DNA of 64,000 nt from Pseudomonas sp. NFR16 (GTDB lineage Bacteria > Pseudomonadota > Gammaproteobacteria > Pseudomonadales > Pseudomonadaceae). The translations under genes were made by a program, and so were the position numbers. Below the pieces are notes generated by a model. The model had not been told where the DNA came from, made no database searches, and saw only the letters and a program-made list of their open reading frames with translations. This document shows positions 32,815-41,295 of this stretch, piece after piece. The stretch's first letter is position 1, and each line of letters starts with the position of its first letter. The stretch lies in the NCBI RefSeq assembly GCF_900108875.1, contig NZ_FNYJ01000004.1, positions 530,092 to 594,091 on the forward strand, given 5' to 3'.

Positions 32815-33564
32815 GTGCCGACTCCGCCTGCCAACTCTCCGCTGGCCGCCCAGATGGGTGACAGTCCGGCGCCGCTTTACGCTCGGGTCAAGCAAATGAT
32901 CACCCAGCAAATTCAGAACGGCAGCTGGCCGCCTCATCATCGCGTGCCCTCCGAGAGCGAGCTGGTGACCCAGTTGGGCTTCAGCCGCATGACCATCAAC
33001 CGCGCCCTGCGTGAAATGACCGCCGAAGGGCTTCTGGTGCGCATGCAAGGCGTCGGTACCTTCGTCGCAGAACCCAAGACACAGTCCGCCCTGTTCGAAG
33101 TCCACAATATCGCCGATGAAATCGCCGCCCGGGGCCACGTCCATACCTGCCAGGTGATCATTCTGTGCGAGGAAGCCGCGGGCTCCGAACGCGCGCTGGC
33201 GCTGGACATGCGTGAAGGACAGCGGGTATTCCATTCGCTGATCGTGCATTTCGAAAACGATATCCCCGTGCAAATCGAAGACCGCTTCGTCAACGCGCTC
33301 GTCGCGCCCGAATACCTGCGTCAGGATTTCACCAGACAGACGCCTTACGCCTACCTCAACCAGGTTGCGCCGCTGACCGAAGGCGAGCACGTGGTGGAAG
33401 CGATACTGGCCGAGCCCGACGAATGCAAACTGTTGCAGATCGAGACCGGCGAGCCGTGCCTTCTGGTGCGCCGCCGGACCTGGTCCGGCCGACAGCCGGT
33501 CACCGCCGCACGCCTGATCCATCCCGGCTCCCGTCATCGTCTTGAAGGACGCTTCAGCAAATGA
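32815..33564 (+). CDS. hutC: Histidine utilisation repressor HutC (GntR family)
   Basis: HutC represses hut transcription and is released by urocanate. The 249 residues have an N-terminal winged helix (about 20-85, RVPSESELVTQLGFSRMTIN) and a C-terminal UTRA ligand domain (about 105-245). I place the start at the GTG at 32815, which has AAGGA nine bases upstream and gives the usual family length; the frame is open to 32728 but without a ribosome site. It overlaps hutD by four bases (ATGA). Confidence 0.95.
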   Translation: MPTPPANSPLAAQMGDSPAPLYARVKQMITQQIQNGSWPPHHRVPSESELVTQLGFSRMTINRALREMTAEGLLVRMQGVGTFVAEPKTQSALFEVHNIADEIAARGHVHTCQVIILCEEAAGSERALALDMREGQRVFHSLIVHFENDIPVQIEDRFVNALVAPEYLRQDFTRQTPYAYLNQVAPLTEGEHVVEAILAEPDECKLLQIETGEPCLLVRRRTWSGRQPVTAARLIHPGSRHRLEGRFSK

Positions 33565-34154
33565 CCCGATTGACCGTTCTCCGCGCCGCCGATTATCCAC
33601 GCATGCCCTGGAAAAATGGTGGCGGCAGCACTGAAGAGATCACCCGCGACGCCGGCCAAGGCCTCGACGGCTTTGGCTGGCGCCTGTCGATTGCGGACAT
33701 CGGCGAATCGGGTGGTTTTTCGCTGTTCGCCGGGTATCTGCGGATCATCACGGTGCTGCAAGGCGCAGGCATGATTCTGAACATCGATGGCAAGGACAGC
33801 GAGCCACTGCTGCCCTCGGACCCGTTCGCATTCAGCGGCGACAGCAACGTGAACTGCACGCTGCTCGATGGCCCGATCCGCGATTTCAACCTGATCTACG
33901 AGCCGACGCGTTACCGCGCGCGCCTTCAATGGATCGACGTGCTGCAGCCGCAACGGTTCTTCAGTTCAGCCAACGCGTTTCTGGTGTTCAGCACGGCCGA
34001 ACAGATGGCGGCCAACGTGGGCGATCACCCTCCGCAATTGCTGGAGCGCCATGATTGTCTGCAACTGGACAACGCCGAAGGCTCGCTGTTGGAAGTGGTC
34101 CTTTATGCGCCGCGTGCAAGCCGGGTCTGCGTGATCGAGCTGACCGCGATCTGA
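33561..34154 (+). CDS. hutD: HutD family protein (Ves-like cupin)
   Basis: This 197-residue cupin-fold protein begins with the characteristic YPRMPWKNGGGSTEEITRD. HutD has no known catalytic activity; work in P. fluorescens suggests a governor role that limits hut activity at high urocanate. It is coupled to hutC by an ATGA overlap and followed by nhaA after 117 bp. Confidence 0.92.
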   Translation: MTRLTVLRAADYPRMPWKNGGGSTEEITRDAGQGLDGFGWRLSIADIGESGGFSLFAGYLRIITVLQGAGMILNIDGKDSEPLLPSDPFAFSGDSNVNCTLLDGPIRDFNLIYEPTRYRARLQWIDVLQPQRFFSSANAFLVFSTAEQMAANVGDHPPQLLERHDCLQLDNAEGSLLEVVLYAPRASRVCVIELTAI

Positions 34155-34271
34155 GTGCCTAATTGCAGCAACACGCTTGTCACGCTCCCACGCCTTCGGC
34201 AACAGCGAGCCTGCACTGCCTCATACCACCTGTGCTAATTTGCGTTCTTTTCAACCCGCACAAGGACGCCG

Positions 34272-35459
34272 ATGAATCCGCTTACCCCTCAGAAAGAAAG
34301 CCCAAGAGCGCTCGCCATCCTCACCGGCTTTCTGGCTTCGGAGTCTGCTGGCGGCATCGTTCTCATGGTCGCGGCGCTGGCGGCGATCATCGTTGCCAAC
34401 TCACCGATCGCACCTCTCTATTTCGCATCGCTGCACAGCGTCTGGGCCGGACTGTCGGTGGAGCTGTGGATCAACGATGGTTTGATGGCAATCTTCTTTC
34501 TGATGGTGGGCCTGGAGATCAAGCGTGAAGTGCTGGCGGGCGGTCTGGCCAGCTGGGGCCAGCGCGCCCTCCCCGGCTTTGCGGCGGCGGGCGGCATGCT
34601 GGTGCCTGCGCTGATTTACATCGCTATCAACATGGGCAACGCCGAAACACTGAGCGGCTGGGCAATTCCGGCCGCCACCGACATTGCATTCGCATTGGGC
34701 GTGCTCTCGCTGCTGGGTAAGCGCGTTCCGACCTCGCTGAAAGTGTTTCTTGCTGCTCTGGCGATCCTCGACGACCTCGGCGCGGTCACGATCATCGCGC
34801 TGTTTTACAGCACAGGCCTGAACCTGCCGATGCTCGGTGCCTCGTTCGTGACGCTGGCCGTGCTGGTGATCATGAACCGCATGGGCGTCCAGCGATTGCT
34901 GCCCTATCTGCTGCTCGGCCTGCTGCTGTGGTTTTTCGTGCTGCAGTCAGGCGTCCACGCGACGCTGGCAGGCGTCGCTCTGGCGTTGTGCATTCCACTG
35001 GGCACGCGCGAGGAAGAGGCTCGCTCGCCACTGCTGTTTCTCGAAGAGAAGATGCACTACTGGGTGGCCTTCGCCGTCGTCCCGATTTTCGGCTTTGCCA
35101 ATGCGGGCGTGTCACTGTCCGGCATCACGCCCGGTAACCTCCTGGATCCGGTGCCGCTCGGCGTCGCGCTGGGCCTGTTCGTCGGCAAGCAGATCGGTGT
35201 GTTCCTGGCCGCGGCCCTGGCCATCCGCTCAGGCCTCGCCGCTCTGCCCGAAGGCAGCAACTGGCCGCAGCTTTACGGTGTCGCCTTGCTGTGCGGCATC
35301 GGCTTCACGATGAGCCTGTTCATCGGCAATCTGGCGTTCCCCGGCGCGCCGCATCTGATCGACGAAGTGAAAGTCGGCGTGCTCATGGGCTCGATTCTGT
35401 CTGCGCTGGCCGGCGTGATGCTGTTGCGCAGCGTCGCTGGCCGCTCATCAGCGCGCTGA
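34272..35459 (+). CDS. nhaA: Na+/H+ antiporter NhaA
   Basis: This 395-residue inner-membrane antiporter exports Na+ (or Li+) in exchange for two protons. It shows the NhaA hallmarks: AATDIAFALGVLSLLG (Asp of helix IV) and AILDDLGAVTIIALFY (the paired catalytic aspartates of helix V). About 12 transmembrane helices. AAGGA lies ten bases before the ATG. It separates hutD from hutU, in the same orientation; whether it belongs functionally to histidine catabolism is not shown. An 8-bp GC stem (35470-35490) follows its stop. Confidence 0.95.
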   Translation: MNPLTPQKESPRALAILTGFLASESAGGIVLMVAALAAIIVANSPIAPLYFASLHSVWAGLSVELWINDGLMAIFFLMVGLEIKREVLAGGLASWGQRALPGFAAAGGMLVPALIYIAINMGNAETLSGWAIPAATDIAFALGVLSLLGKRVPTSLKVFLAALAILDDLGAVTIIALFYSTGLNLPMLGASFVTLAVLVIMNRMGVQRLLPYLLLGLLLWFFVLQSGVHATLAGVALALCIPLGTREEEARSPLLFLEEKMHYWVAFAVVPIFGFANAGVSLSGITPGNLLDPVPLGVALGLFVGKQIGVFLAAALAIRSGLAALPEGSNWPQLYGVALLCGIGFTMSLFIGNLAFPGAPHLIDEVKVGVLMGSILSALAGVMLLRSVAGRSSAR

Positions 35460-35469
35460 GCCGTGGCGG

Positions 35470-35490
35470 GGCGCTGATCGACTCAGCGCC
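35470..35490 (+). terminator. Possible terminator/hairpin after nhaA
   Basis: A perfect stem GGCGCTGA-TCGAC-TCAGCGCC ten bases after the nhaA stop, followed only by TGTT. The poor T-run makes termination uncertain. Confidence 0.45.
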
Positions 35491-35644
35491 TGTTACCCGA
35501 CGCACCGGCTTGGGGCGTGCGCACCCAAAAGTAACAAAACAGGCTTTCGCGTAACGCCAGTTCTTATTGCCAGATTCTCCGCCCAATCCTCTTGAGCGCG
35601 ACACGCTGCGGCTTTGCGGCGATTTTCCAATACGCGTGAGAAGT

Positions 35645-35659
35645 TGGCCCTTCGGTTGC
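35645..35659 (+). promoter_or_regulatory. Sigma-54 (-24/-12) promoter of the hutU operon
   Basis: TGGCCC-TTCGG-TTGC matches the RpoN consensus TGGCAC-N5-TTGC with exact GG/GC spacing (ten bases). It lies about 165 bp before the hutU start. Known RpoN dependence of hutU in P. fluorescens, with NtrC or CbrB as activator, supports the call. The rest of the 365-bp gap (35460-35824) contains the HutC site, the mRNA leader and the possible nhaA terminator; no gene is seen. Confidence 0.75.
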
Positions 35660-35664
35660 ATATG

Positions 35665-35678
35665 CTTGTATGTACAAG
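35665..35678. promoter_or_regulatory. HutC operator of the hutU promoter
   Basis: CTTGTATGTACAAG is a perfect 14-bp palindrome and contains TGTA-N2-TACA, the reported core of HutC sites. It begins six bases after the -12 element, so it should cover the transcription start, where bound HutC would block open-complex formation. Confidence 0.82.
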
Positions 35679-35824
35679 TAAATATGAGTACGCATGAGTA
35701 TGTGCCGCCCTCTGTCGAGATTCATCGACCGCGGCGCTCGATCTGCTAAACCCATATTCCGCCTGTTCGACACAGGCACCGTCAGCCCAGTGCCTGGGCC
35801 GGATTGATCACCGAGGATTGTTAC

Positions 35825-37522
35825 GTGACTACTGACAACAAAACCCCCGTTCAGCAATGGACCAGACGCCGCGACGTGGAAATCCGCGCGGCACGTGGCA
35901 CGCAGTTGACCGCCAAGAGCTGGCTGACCGAAGCGCCGTTGCGGATGTTGATGAACAACCTGGATCCGGAAGTCGCCGAGAACCCCAACGAACTGGTGGT
36001 GTATGGCGGTATTGGTCGCGCGGCGCGTAACTGGGAGTGCTACGACAAGATCGTTGAGAGCCTCACCCAACTGAACGACGATGAAACCCTGTTGGTGCAA
36101 TCGGGCAAACCCGTCGGCGTTTTCAAGACCCACAGCAACGCCCCACGCGTGCTGATCGCCAACTCCAACCTGGTTCCGCACTGGGCAAGCTGGGAACACT
36201 TCAACGAACTGGACGCCAAAGGCCTGGCCATGTACGGCCAGATGACCGCTGGCAGCTGGATCTACATCGGCAGCCAAGGCATCGTCCAGGGCACCTACGA
36301 AACCTTCGTTGAAGCCGGTCGCCAGCATTACGATGGCAACCTCAAGGGACGCTGGGTGCTGACCGCCGGTCTGGGCGGCATGGGCGGTGCACAGCCCTTG
36401 GCCGCGACGCTGGCCGGCGCGTGCTCGCTGAACATCGAGTGCCAGCAGAGCCGCATCGATTTCCGACTGAAAAGCCGTTATGTCGACGAACAGGCCAACG
36501 ACCTGGACGATGCTCTGGCGCGCATCGCCAAGTACACCGCCGAAGGCAAGGCGATCTCGATCGCACTGCTGGGCAACGCCGCTGAAGTACTGCCGGAACT
36601 CGTGAAGCGTGGCGTGCGTCCGGACATGGTAACCGACCAGACCAGCGCCCACGACCCGCTCAACGGCTACCTGCCAAAAGGCTGGACCTGGGAGCAATAC
36701 CGCGATCGCGCTGTCACCGAGCCTGCCGCAGTGGTCAAAGCCGCCAAGCAATCGATGGCCGAGCACGTCGAAGCGATGTTGGCGTTCCAGAAGCAAGGCA
36801 TTCCGACCTTCGACTACGGCAACAACATCCGTCAGATGGCCAAAGAGGAAGGCGTCAGCAACGCGTTCGACTTCCCAGGCTTCGTACCCGCCTACATCCG
36901 TCCTCTGTTCTGCCGTGGCATCGGCCCGTTCCGCTGGGCAGCGCTGTCGGGCAACCCGGAAGACATCTACAAGACAGACGCAAAGGTCAAGGAGCTCATC
37001 CCGGACGACGCGCACCTGCACAACTGGCTGGACATGGCCCGCGAGCGCATCAGTTTCCAGGGTCTGCCGGCACGTATCTGCTGGGTCGGCCTGGGCCAGC
37101 GTGCCAAGCTGGGTCTGGCGTTCAACGAAATGGTTCGCCGTGGCGAGCTTTCGGCACCGGTCGTGATCGGTCGTGACCATCTGGACTCAGGCTCCGTGGC
37201 AAGTCCGAACCGCGAGACCGAATCCATGCGCGACGGCTCCGACGCCGTGTCCGACTGGCCTCTGCTCAATGCCCTGCTCAACACCGCGAGCGGCGCGACC
37301 TGGGTGTCGTTGCACCATGGCGGCGGCGTCGGCATGGGCTTCTCGCAGCACTCGGGCATGGTCATCGTCTGTGACGGCAGCGACGAGGCCGCCGAGCGCA
37401 TCGCCCGCGTATTGCACAACGACCCGGCAACCGGCGTGATGCGCCACGCCGATGCGGGCTACCAGATCGCGATCGATTGCGCCAAAGAGCAGGGCCTGAA
37501 CCTGCCGATGATTAACAAGTAA
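35825..37522 (+). CDS. hutU: Urocanate hydratase HutU
   Basis: HutU hydrates urocanate to imidazolonepropionate using tightly bound NAD+. The 565 residues include the dinucleotide-binding GLGGMGGAQPLAATLAG (about residue 180) and the catalytic-region cysteine in LPARICWVGLG. The GTG at 35825 is chosen because GAGGA lies upstream and the N-terminus (TTDNKTPVQQ) then matches the family; the frame is open a few codons further up. First gene behind the -24/-12 promoter. ACAACAAAAC just inside the coding start is a near match to an Hfq/Crc motif. Confidence 0.97.
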   Translation: MTTDNKTPVQQWTRRRDVEIRAARGTQLTAKSWLTEAPLRMLMNNLDPEVAENPNELVVYGGIGRAARNWECYDKIVESLTQLNDDETLLVQSGKPVGVFKTHSNAPRVLIANSNLVPHWASWEHFNELDAKGLAMYGQMTAGSWIYIGSQGIVQGTYETFVEAGRQHYDGNLKGRWVLTAGLGGMGGAQPLAATLAGACSLNIECQQSRIDFRLKSRYVDEQANDLDDALARIAKYTAEGKAISIALLGNAAEVLPELVKRGVRPDMVTDQTSAHDPLNGYLPKGWTWEQYRDRAVTEPAAVVKAAKQSMAEHVEAMLAFQKQGIPTFDYGNNIRQMAKEEGVSNAFDFPGFVPAYIRPLFCRGIGPFRWAALSGNPEDIYKTDAKVKELIPDDAHLHNWLDMARERISFQGLPARICWVGLGQRAKLGLAFNEMVRRGELSAPVVIGRDHLDSGSVASPNRETESMRDGSDAVSDWPLLNALLNTASGATWVSLHHGGGVGMGFSQHSGMVIVCDGSDEAAERIARVLHNDPATGVMRHADAGYQIAIDCAKEQGLNLPMINK

Positions 37523-37551
37523 GGCGGCATACGGACGGATATCCCGAATCC

Positions 37552-37641
37552 TGTAGGAGTGAGCTTGCTCGCGATGACGTCGGCACATTCGACATAACGG
37601 ATGACTGATACACCGCCATCGCGAGCAAGCTCACTCCTACA
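37552..37641. repeat. REPIN, GTAGGAGTGAGCTTGCTCGCGATG type
   Basis: Arms GTAGGAGTGAGCTTGCTCGC and GCGAGCAAGCTCACTCCTAC. It lies between hutU and the transporter gene, inside the hut transcript. Confidence 0.88.
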
Positions 37642-37697
37642 GGGGGTGCGTCCAGCAGAGTCCGCGTACCAACACTCGCTCCAGGGGAATGTTTGAA

Positions 37698-39167
37698 ATG
37701 GCTGTTCCAGATGATCGTGTTGCACATTCTTCCGTAATCGAAAAGCGTTCGATCGATTACATCCCTGACGCGGAAAGGCATGGCCGTCTGTTCAGCCAGT
37801 TCACACTCTGGCTGGGCGCCAACCTGCAGATCACCGCGATTGTCACCGGGGCCCTGGCGGTGGTGCTTGGCGGCGATGTGTTCTGGTCGCTGATCGGGCT
37901 GTTCGTCGGTCAGTTGCTGGGCGGAGCGGTCATGGCGCTGCATGCCGCACAAGGTCCGAAGCTCGGCCTGCCGCAGATGATCTCCAGCCGCGTGCAATTT
38001 GGCGTCTACGGCGCCGTGATCCCGCTGGTGCTGGTGTGTCTGATGTACATCGGTTTCTCGGCCAGCGGCTCGTTGCTGGCCGGGCAGGCGGTCGCTCAAT
38101 TGATTCAGGTTCCCGACTGGCAAGGCATCGTGATTTTCGCTGCGGCCATCGTGGTCCTGACCATCTTCGGCTACCGGGTCATTCACATGATCGGCCGGGT
38201 CGCCAGCCTCATTGGCGTGGTCTCCTTCATCTACTTGTTCGGCGCGCTGCTGGCAGGCAACGATGTCGGCGCGTTGCTGGGCAACAAGCACTTTTCGCTG
38301 AGCAGCTTTCTGCTCGCCATTTCACTGTCGGCGTCGTGGCAGATCGCGTTCGGTCCGTATGTCGCAGACTACTCGCGCTACCTGCCGCGCAGCACGTCGG
38401 CCAGCAAGACGTTCTGGGCCGTTGGCCTGGGCGCAGTGATCGGCGCGCAGGTGTCGATGGTGTTCGGCGTTTTTGCGGCAGCGCTGGCAGGCAAACAGTT
38501 CGCTCACCACGAAGTGCAGTTCATCGTCAGCCTGGGTGGCACAGGCGCTGTTGCGGCGGCGCTGTATTTCAGCATCGCCTTCGGCAAAGTCACCGTCACC
38601 ACACTCAATGCCTACGGCAGCTTCATGTCGATGGCGACCATCGTCAGCGGCTTTCGCGGCAACCGTCACATCTCCAGCGCACTGCGCCTGACCTACATTT
38701 TCGCAATGGTCGGCATCGCCACTGCGCTGGCCCTGGCCGGTAAAGACTCGTTCCTCAAGGATTTCTCCGCGTTCATCCTGTTCCTGCTGGCGTTCTTCAC
38801 GCCTTGGAGCGCAATCAATCTGGTGGACTTCTACTGCATCACCAAAGAGCGCTACGACATTCCTGCCCTCTCGGACCCTGACGGCCGCTACGGACGCTGG
38901 AACTGGATCGGGATCAGCATTTACGTCGTCGGTGTGCTGATCCAGATGCCATTCATCTCCACGCATTTCTACACTGGACCTTTGGTGGCCAGCCTGGATG
39001 ACACCGATATCTCATGGATCATCGGCCTGGTGGTGCCTGCTGCGCTGTATTACGTGGCGGCGAAGAAGTGGCCCGGCAGAATTGCGGATCGCTTGATCCT
39101 GCCCCCAGAGCAGGATGCGCCCAACGCACGGCATCACGTTGTACCTGCTGGAACGGCGATGAACTGA
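37698..39167 (+). CDS. NCS1-family nucleobase-type permease, probable urocanate transporter
   Basis: This 489-residue permease of the cytosine/purine/allantoin (NCS1) family has 12 predicted helices, with the family-like ATLWLGANLQITA region near its N-terminus (here FTLWLGANLQITAIVTGALA) and DFYCITKERYDIPALSDPDG in the cytoplasmic loop near residue 375. Its place directly after hutU is where P. fluorescens carries its urocanate-specific transporter, so that substrate is most likely. The ATG at 37698 sits nine bases after AGGGGA; an ATG at 37689 is too close to that site. Confidence 0.85.
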   Translation: MAVPDDRVAHSSVIEKRSIDYIPDAERHGRLFSQFTLWLGANLQITAIVTGALAVVLGGDVFWSLIGLFVGQLLGGAVMALHAAQGPKLGLPQMISSRVQFGVYGAVIPLVLVCLMYIGFSASGSLLAGQAVAQLIQVPDWQGIVIFAAAIVVLTIFGYRVIHMIGRVASLIGVVSFIYLFGALLAGNDVGALLGNKHFSLSSFLLAISLSASWQIAFGPYVADYSRYLPRSTSASKTFWAVGLGAVIGAQVSMVFGVFAAALAGKQFAHHEVQFIVSLGGTGAVAAALYFSIAFGKVTVTTLNAYGSFMSMATIVSGFRGNRHISSALRLTYIFAMVGIATALALAGKDSFLKDFSAFILFLLAFFTPWSAINLVDFYCITKERYDIPALSDPDGRYGRWNWIGISIYVVGVLIQMPFISTHFYTGPLVASLDDTDISWIIGLVVPAALYYVAAKKWPGRIADRLILPPEQDAPNARHHVVPAGTAMN

Positions 39168-39292
39168 CCGCCGCTGATGCACGTCTGTTTAAGCTGGAGT
39201 GAAGCGGGACGGGACCACCAAGTGTCCTTCCCATCGGCTGGATGCCACTTGCTTACTGCCGTAATCCAACTCAAGACCAGGAGCGTCTCACA

Positions 39293-40258
39293 ATGAAAAC
39301 CAAAAAGGCCCTGCTATCCACGTTGCTGACAGTGGGTGTGCTTGCCAGCGGCGCGAGTCAGGCGGCGGGATGGTGCGAGTCCGGCAAGCCGGTGAAATTC
39401 GCCGGTTTGAACTGGGAAAGCGCAATGCTGCTGACAGACGTGCTGCAAGTCGTGCTGAACAAGGGGTATGGCTGTGAAGTGGACAGCTTGCCTGGCAACT
39501 CCATCACCATGGAGAACGCCCTGAGCACCAACGACATCCAGATTTTTTCCGAAGAATGGGTGGGCCGCAGCGAGGTCTGGAACAAGGCCGAGGCCGCCGG
39601 CAAAGTCGTCGGCGTGGGCGCACCGGTCAAAGGCGCCGTGGAAGGCTGGTACGTGCCGCGCTATGTGATTGAAGGCGATGCCAAACGCAAACTGGAGGCC
39701 AAGGCCCCGGACCTGAAATCCATCGCTGATCTGGGCAAATACGCGGCGCTGTTCAAGGACGCCGAAGAGCCTGAAAAAGGTCGCTTCTACAATTGCCCGG
39801 CAGGCTGGACGTGCGAGCTGGAAAACAGCGAGATGCTGAAAAGCTACGGGCTGGAAAGCAAATACACCAACTTCCGCCCCGGCACCGGCCCGGCGCTCGA
39901 CGCTGCGATTCTGTCCAGCTACAAGCGTGGCGAGCCGATCCTGGCTTACTACTGGTCGCCGACGCCGCTGATGGGTCAGGTGGACATGGTGCGTCTGGAA
40001 GAGAAAGCCGGCGTCAACAAGACCATCGACATCAAGGTGGGCCTGTCCAAAGCCTTCCACGATCAGGCCCCTGAACTGGTCGCCGTGATGGAAAAGGTCA
40101 ACATCCCGATCGACCTGCTCAACCAGAATCTGGCGCGCATGACCAAGGACCGCATCGAGTCGCCGAAACTGGCGAAGATCTTCCTCAAGGAACATCCTGA
40201 AGTGTGGCATCAGTGGGTCAGCGAAGATGCTGCCAAGAAAGTTGATGCGTCACTCTGA
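39293..40258 (+). CDS. hutX: ABC importer substrate-binding protein (HutX-like, OpuAC family)
   Basis: A 321-residue periplasmic binding protein with a signal peptide (about 1-24, LLTVGVLASGASQA-AGW). It belongs to the glycine betaine/proline type (OpuAC/ProX), of which a histidine-binding branch occurs in hut operons. Two cysteine pairs are visible (GWCES/GYGCEV and NCPAGWTCE). Partner permease and ATPase follow. The histidine specificity is inferred from the operon. AGGAG precedes the ATG; the in-frame ATG at 39242 lacks one. Confidence 0.85.
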   Translation: MKTKKALLSTLLTVGVLASGASQAAGWCESGKPVKFAGLNWESAMLLTDVLQVVLNKGYGCEVDSLPGNSITMENALSTNDIQIFSEEWVGRSEVWNKAEAAGKVVGVGAPVKGAVEGWYVPRYVIEGDAKRKLEAKAPDLKSIADLGKYAALFKDAEEPEKGRFYNCPAGWTCELENSEMLKSYGLESKYTNFRPGTGPALDAAILSSYKRGEPILAYYWSPTPLMGQVDMVRLEEKAGVNKTIDIKVGLSKAFHDQAPELVAVMEKVNIPIDLLNQNLARMTKDRIESPKLAKIFLKEHPEVWHQWVSEDAAKKVDASL

Positions 40259-40272
40259 CGGGCAGCGCTGCC

Positions 40273-40406
40273 TGTAGGAGCGTGGCTTGTCCCGCGAACT
40301 GGCGCGAAGCGGCGGCAAATCTGTAAACGCGACCTGTCAGGCAGAGTGCAATGGCAGGTTTTACGACGGTTACACCGCCGATCGCGGGACAAGCCTCGCT
40401 CCTACA
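40273..40406. repeat. REPIN within the hut ABC operon
   Basis: Arms GTAGGAGCGTGGCTTGTCCC and the inverse (one mismatch, GGGACAAGCCTCGCTCCTAC) enclose about 95 bp. It separates the binding-protein gene from the permease gene; same arm type as at 2852-2983. Confidence 0.88.
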
Positions 40407-40443
40407 GACGTTGAGCGAACACTTCATAGATCGAGACACGCTT

Positions 40444-41295
40444 ATGTTCCCCGAAAGCTTCACGTTCTCCATCGCCGACTGGGTCAATGACTGGGTCGAC
40501 AAGCTGGTCACCAATTACGGCGATGTGTTCCGGCACATCTCCGACACGCTGTTATGGGCCATCGTCAAACTCGAAGGCCTGTTACGCATTGCGCCGTGGT
40601 GGGTGCTGCTGGCCATTGTCGGCATCATCGCCTGGCACGCTACGCGCAAAATCACCACGACGGCGATCATCATCGGTCTGCTGTTCCTGGTCGGCGCCGT
40701 CGGGCTGTGGGACAAGCTGATGCAGACCCTGGCGCTGATGCTGGTCGCCACGTTCATATCGGTGCTCATCGGCGTGCCGCTGGGCATTCTCTCGGCACGC
40801 AGCAATCGTCTGCGTTCGGTGCTGATGCCGCTGTTGGACATCATGCAGACGATGCCGAGTTTCGTGTACCTGATCCCGGTACTCATGCTGTTCGGGCTGG
40901 GTAAGGTGCCGGCGATCTTCGCTACGGTCATCTACGCCGCCCCGCCGCTGATTCGCCTGACCGATCTGGGTATTCGTCAGGTCGACGGCGAGGTGATGGA
41001 AGCGATCAACGCCTTCGGCGCCAATCGCTGGCAGCAACTGTTCGGGGTGCAACTGCCGCTGGCCCTGCCAAGCATCATGGCCGGGATCAATCAGACCACC
41101 ATGATGGCCCTGTCGATGGTCGTCATCGCTTCGATGATTGGCGCGCGTGGCCTGGGCGAAGACGTGCTGGTGGGCATTCAGACGCTCAACGTCGGTCGCG
41201 GCCTGGAAGCGGGTCTGGCCATCGTGATCCTTGCGGTGGTCATTGACCGCATCACTCAGGCCTATGGCCGCCCACGACATGAGGCGAGCAAATAA
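40444..41295 (+). CDS. hutW: ABC importer permease (HutW-like)
   Basis: This 283-residue inner-membrane permease of the glycine betaine/proline type has about six or seven helices and the EAA-like loop INAFGANRWQQLFGVQLPLALPSIM. The start is the ATG at 40444 (FPESFTFSIADW), since the longer frame from 40351 runs through the REPIN. The ribosome site is weak (GAGAC). Its stop shares one base with the ATPase start. Confidence 0.88.
   Translation: MFPESFTFSIADWVNDWVDKLVTNYGDVFRHISDTLLWAIVKLEGLLRIAPWWVLLAIVGIIAWHATRKITTTAIIIGLLFLVGAVGLWDKLMQTLALMLVATFISVLIGVPLGILSARSNRLRSVLMPLLDIMQTMPSFVYLIPVLMLFGLGKVPAIFATVIYAAPPLIRLTDLGIRQVDGEVMEAINAFGANRWQQLFGVQLPLALPSIMAGINQTTMMALSMVVIASMIGARGLGEDVLVGIQTLNVGRGLEAGLAIVILAVVIDRITQAYGRPRHEASK

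Noticed and set aside
35804..35824. Earlier in-frame start for hutU
   Set aside because: The GAGGA ribosome site falls before the GTG at 35825 and the extra residues (ITEDCY) have no counterpart in known HutU.
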